Positions 6,397 to 7,541 of a stretch of DNA of 7,541 nucleotides are shown here, piece by piece. Every line of letters starts with the position of its first letter. Positions within the stretch are counted from its first letter, which is position 1. The DNA is from Candidatus Hebobacteria bacterium. Lineage in GTDB: Bacteria; Armatimonadota; Hebobacteria; Hebobacterales; Hebobacteraceae. The notes beneath the pieces were generated by a model. It was not told where the DNA came from and did no database searches. It saw only the letters and a list, made by a program, of their open reading frames with translations. The position numbers and the translations under genes were made by a program. The DNA lies in assembly GCA_029821235.1 (NCBI GenBank), contig JALGTT010000051.1, positions 1 through 7,541 of the forward strand. Direction: 5' to 3'.

Positions 6397-7541
6397 GCCC
6401 TGAGGCGCAGTCGGTCGCCAGAGAGCGCGCGCTGCTGCTGGCGATCGAAAAGCCCGCCGAAGACTGGGAGACTTCGCTCCGCGAACTGGAGCGGCTCGCC
6501 GATACCGCCGGCGTGGAGGTGGTCGGCGTCGTCACCCAGAAGCGCGCCGGTCCCCATCCGGTCCACTTCGTGGGCAAGGGCAAGGCCCAGGAGATCCGCC
6601 AGATCGCCGGAGACGCGCACGCCGACGTGCTGCTGGTGGACGCCGACCTCACCCCCGGCCAGCAGAGGCACCTCGAACAGGCGGCCAACATCGGCGTGGT
6701 GGATCGCACCGCGCTCATCCTCGACATCTTCGCCCAGCGCGCCCGCAGCCGGGAGGGAAAGGTCCAGGTGGAACTCGCTCAACTCACCTACCTGCTCCCT
6801 CGCCTCACCGGCCGCGGCACCGAACTCTCCCGGCTCGGCGGCGGCATCGGCACCCGCGGCCCCGGCGAAACCAAACTCGAGGTGGACCGCCGACACATCA
6901 GGCAGAGGATCGGGCTGCTCAAGCGGCAGGTGCAGCGCATCGGCCGCCGCCGGAGCATAGAGCGCCGCCACCGCCAGGGGACCGGCATCCCCGTCGCCGC
7001 GCTGGTGGGCTACACCAACGCGGGAAAATCCACTCTCCTGAACGCGCTGGCCGACGCGGAGGTGTTCGTCGAGAACCGCCTGTTCGCCACCCTCGATCCC
7101 ACCATCAGAAGGGTCGCCCTCAAAGGGGGGAGAGAGGTGCTGCTGGCCGACACCGTCGGCTTCATCCGCAACCTCCCCCATCAACTGGTGGCCGCCTTTC
7201 GCGCCACCCTGGAGGAGGTGGTCGAGGCCGATCTGCTGGTCCACGTGGTGGATGCCAGCCACCCGGAGATGCAGGCCCAGATGGAGGCCGCCAGCCGGGT
7301 GCTGGCCGACCTCGAGTGTGCAGACAAGCCGACCATCACGGCCTTCAACAAGTGGGACCAGGTGCGCGACCCGTCCCACATCTGGGACCTGATGATGCGC
7401 GAACAGCAGGCGGTCGCGGTTTCCGCTCTCACCGGCATGGGGCTGCCCGCTCTGCTCGCCACCATCGGCGACCTGCTGGAGCAGTCGCTGAAAGATATCT
7501 CGGTGTTCGTGCCCTGGAATGCCCAGGACCTGCTCGCGGAG
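6393..7541 (+). CDS. hflX: GTPase HflX (partial, 3' end beyond window)
   Basis: HflX is a ribosome-associated GTPase that binds the 50S subunit and splits stalled or stress-damaged 70S ribosomes. 383 codons are visible and the frame is still open at the window end; the family is usually a little over 400 residues, so little is missing. The N-terminal HflX domain includes HFVGKGKAQEI (58-68), DRTALILDIF (104-113) and the glycine-rich RLGGGIGTRGPGETKLE (147-163). The G domain has G1 GYTNAGKST (206-214), a G2 region at FATLDPT (231-237), G3 DTVGF (253-257), G4 NKWD (319-322) and G5 SALTG (344-348). The GTG at 6393 overlaps the dapL stop (GTGA), with GAAGG at 6378-6382 about 10 bases upstream, so translation is probably coupled to dapL. 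The place downstream of mutL-miaA is conserved in many bacteria. Confidence 0.97.
   Translation, partial: MSPEAQSVARERALLLAIEKPAEDWETSLRELERLADTAGVEVVGVVTQKRAGPHPVHFVGKGKAQEIRQIAGDAHADVLLVDADLTPGQQRHLEQAANIGVVDRTALILDIFAQRARSREGKVQVELAQLTYLLPRLTGRGTELSRLGGGIGTRGPGETKLEVDRRHIRQRIGLLKRQVQRIGRRRSIERRHRQGTGIPVAALVGYTNAGKSTLLNALADAEVFVENRLFATLDPTIRRVALKGGREVLLADTVGFIRNLPHQLVAAFRATLEEVVEADLLVHVVDASHPEMQAQMEAASRVLADLECADKPTITAFNKWDQVRDPSHIWDLMMREQQAVAVSALTGMGLPALLATIGDLLEQSLKDISVFVPWNAQDLLAE

Noticed and set aside
6279..7379. A 366-codon minus-strand frame opposite hflX
   Set aside because: It is antisense to clear HflX G-domain motifs, and its His/Gly/Ala-rich translation is typical of antisense frames in GC-rich genes.

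Overview
This is a GC-rich bacterial window in which every recognisable gene lies on the + strand. It reads as one housekeeping cluster: the 3' end of an unidentified gene (1-282), a nitrilase-superfamily amidohydrolase (308-1327), mutL (1350-3092), miaA (3096-4064), a 190-base spacer with a tiny ORF and a terminator (4065-4254), dapF (4255-5112), a spacer of about 100 bases with a second tiny ORF and a hairpin (5113-5214), an LL-diaminopimelate aminotransferase of DapL type (5215-6396), and the first 383 codons of hflX (6393 to the window end).

The organism cannot be named from this sequence. A MutL carrying the metal-binding endonuclease motifs argues for a bacterium without MutH, so not an enteric-type gammaproteobacterium. 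DapL beside DapF points to the one-step aminotransferase route to meso-diaminopimelate, known from various deep-branching, anaerobic and candidate-phylum bacteria. A high-GC member of such a lineage is my inference only.

The genes combine mismatch repair (MutL), tRNA A37 isopentenylation (MiaA), ribosome rescue (HflX) and the last steps to meso-DAP for lysine and peptidoglycan (DapL makes LL-DAP, DapF epimerises it). The order mutL-miaA-x-hflX resembles the well-known mutL-miaA-hfq-hflX cluster, but dapF-dapL occupies the usual hfq position. Gaps are short or overlapping (3 bases mutL/miaA, 4-base overlap dapL/hflX), so there are probably two transcription units or one attenuated unit, divided by the terminator at 4184-4223.

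The most interesting signal is that miaA-dapF spacer. A 29-codon ORF with three AAG lysine codons among codons 6-11 overlaps the miaA stop, then comes a 9-bp hairpin, then an intrinsic terminator just before dapF. One strand of the first hairpin can instead pair for 12 bp with the whole 5' arm of the terminator. That is the layout of a transcription attenuator, possibly lysine-responsive. It is a hypothesis from sequence only. Other points are substitutions in conserved motifs of MutL and DapL and homopolymer tracts in mutL and miaA. No mobile elements, CRISPR arrays, tRNA or rRNA genes were seen, and most of the window is ordinary housekeeping sequence.
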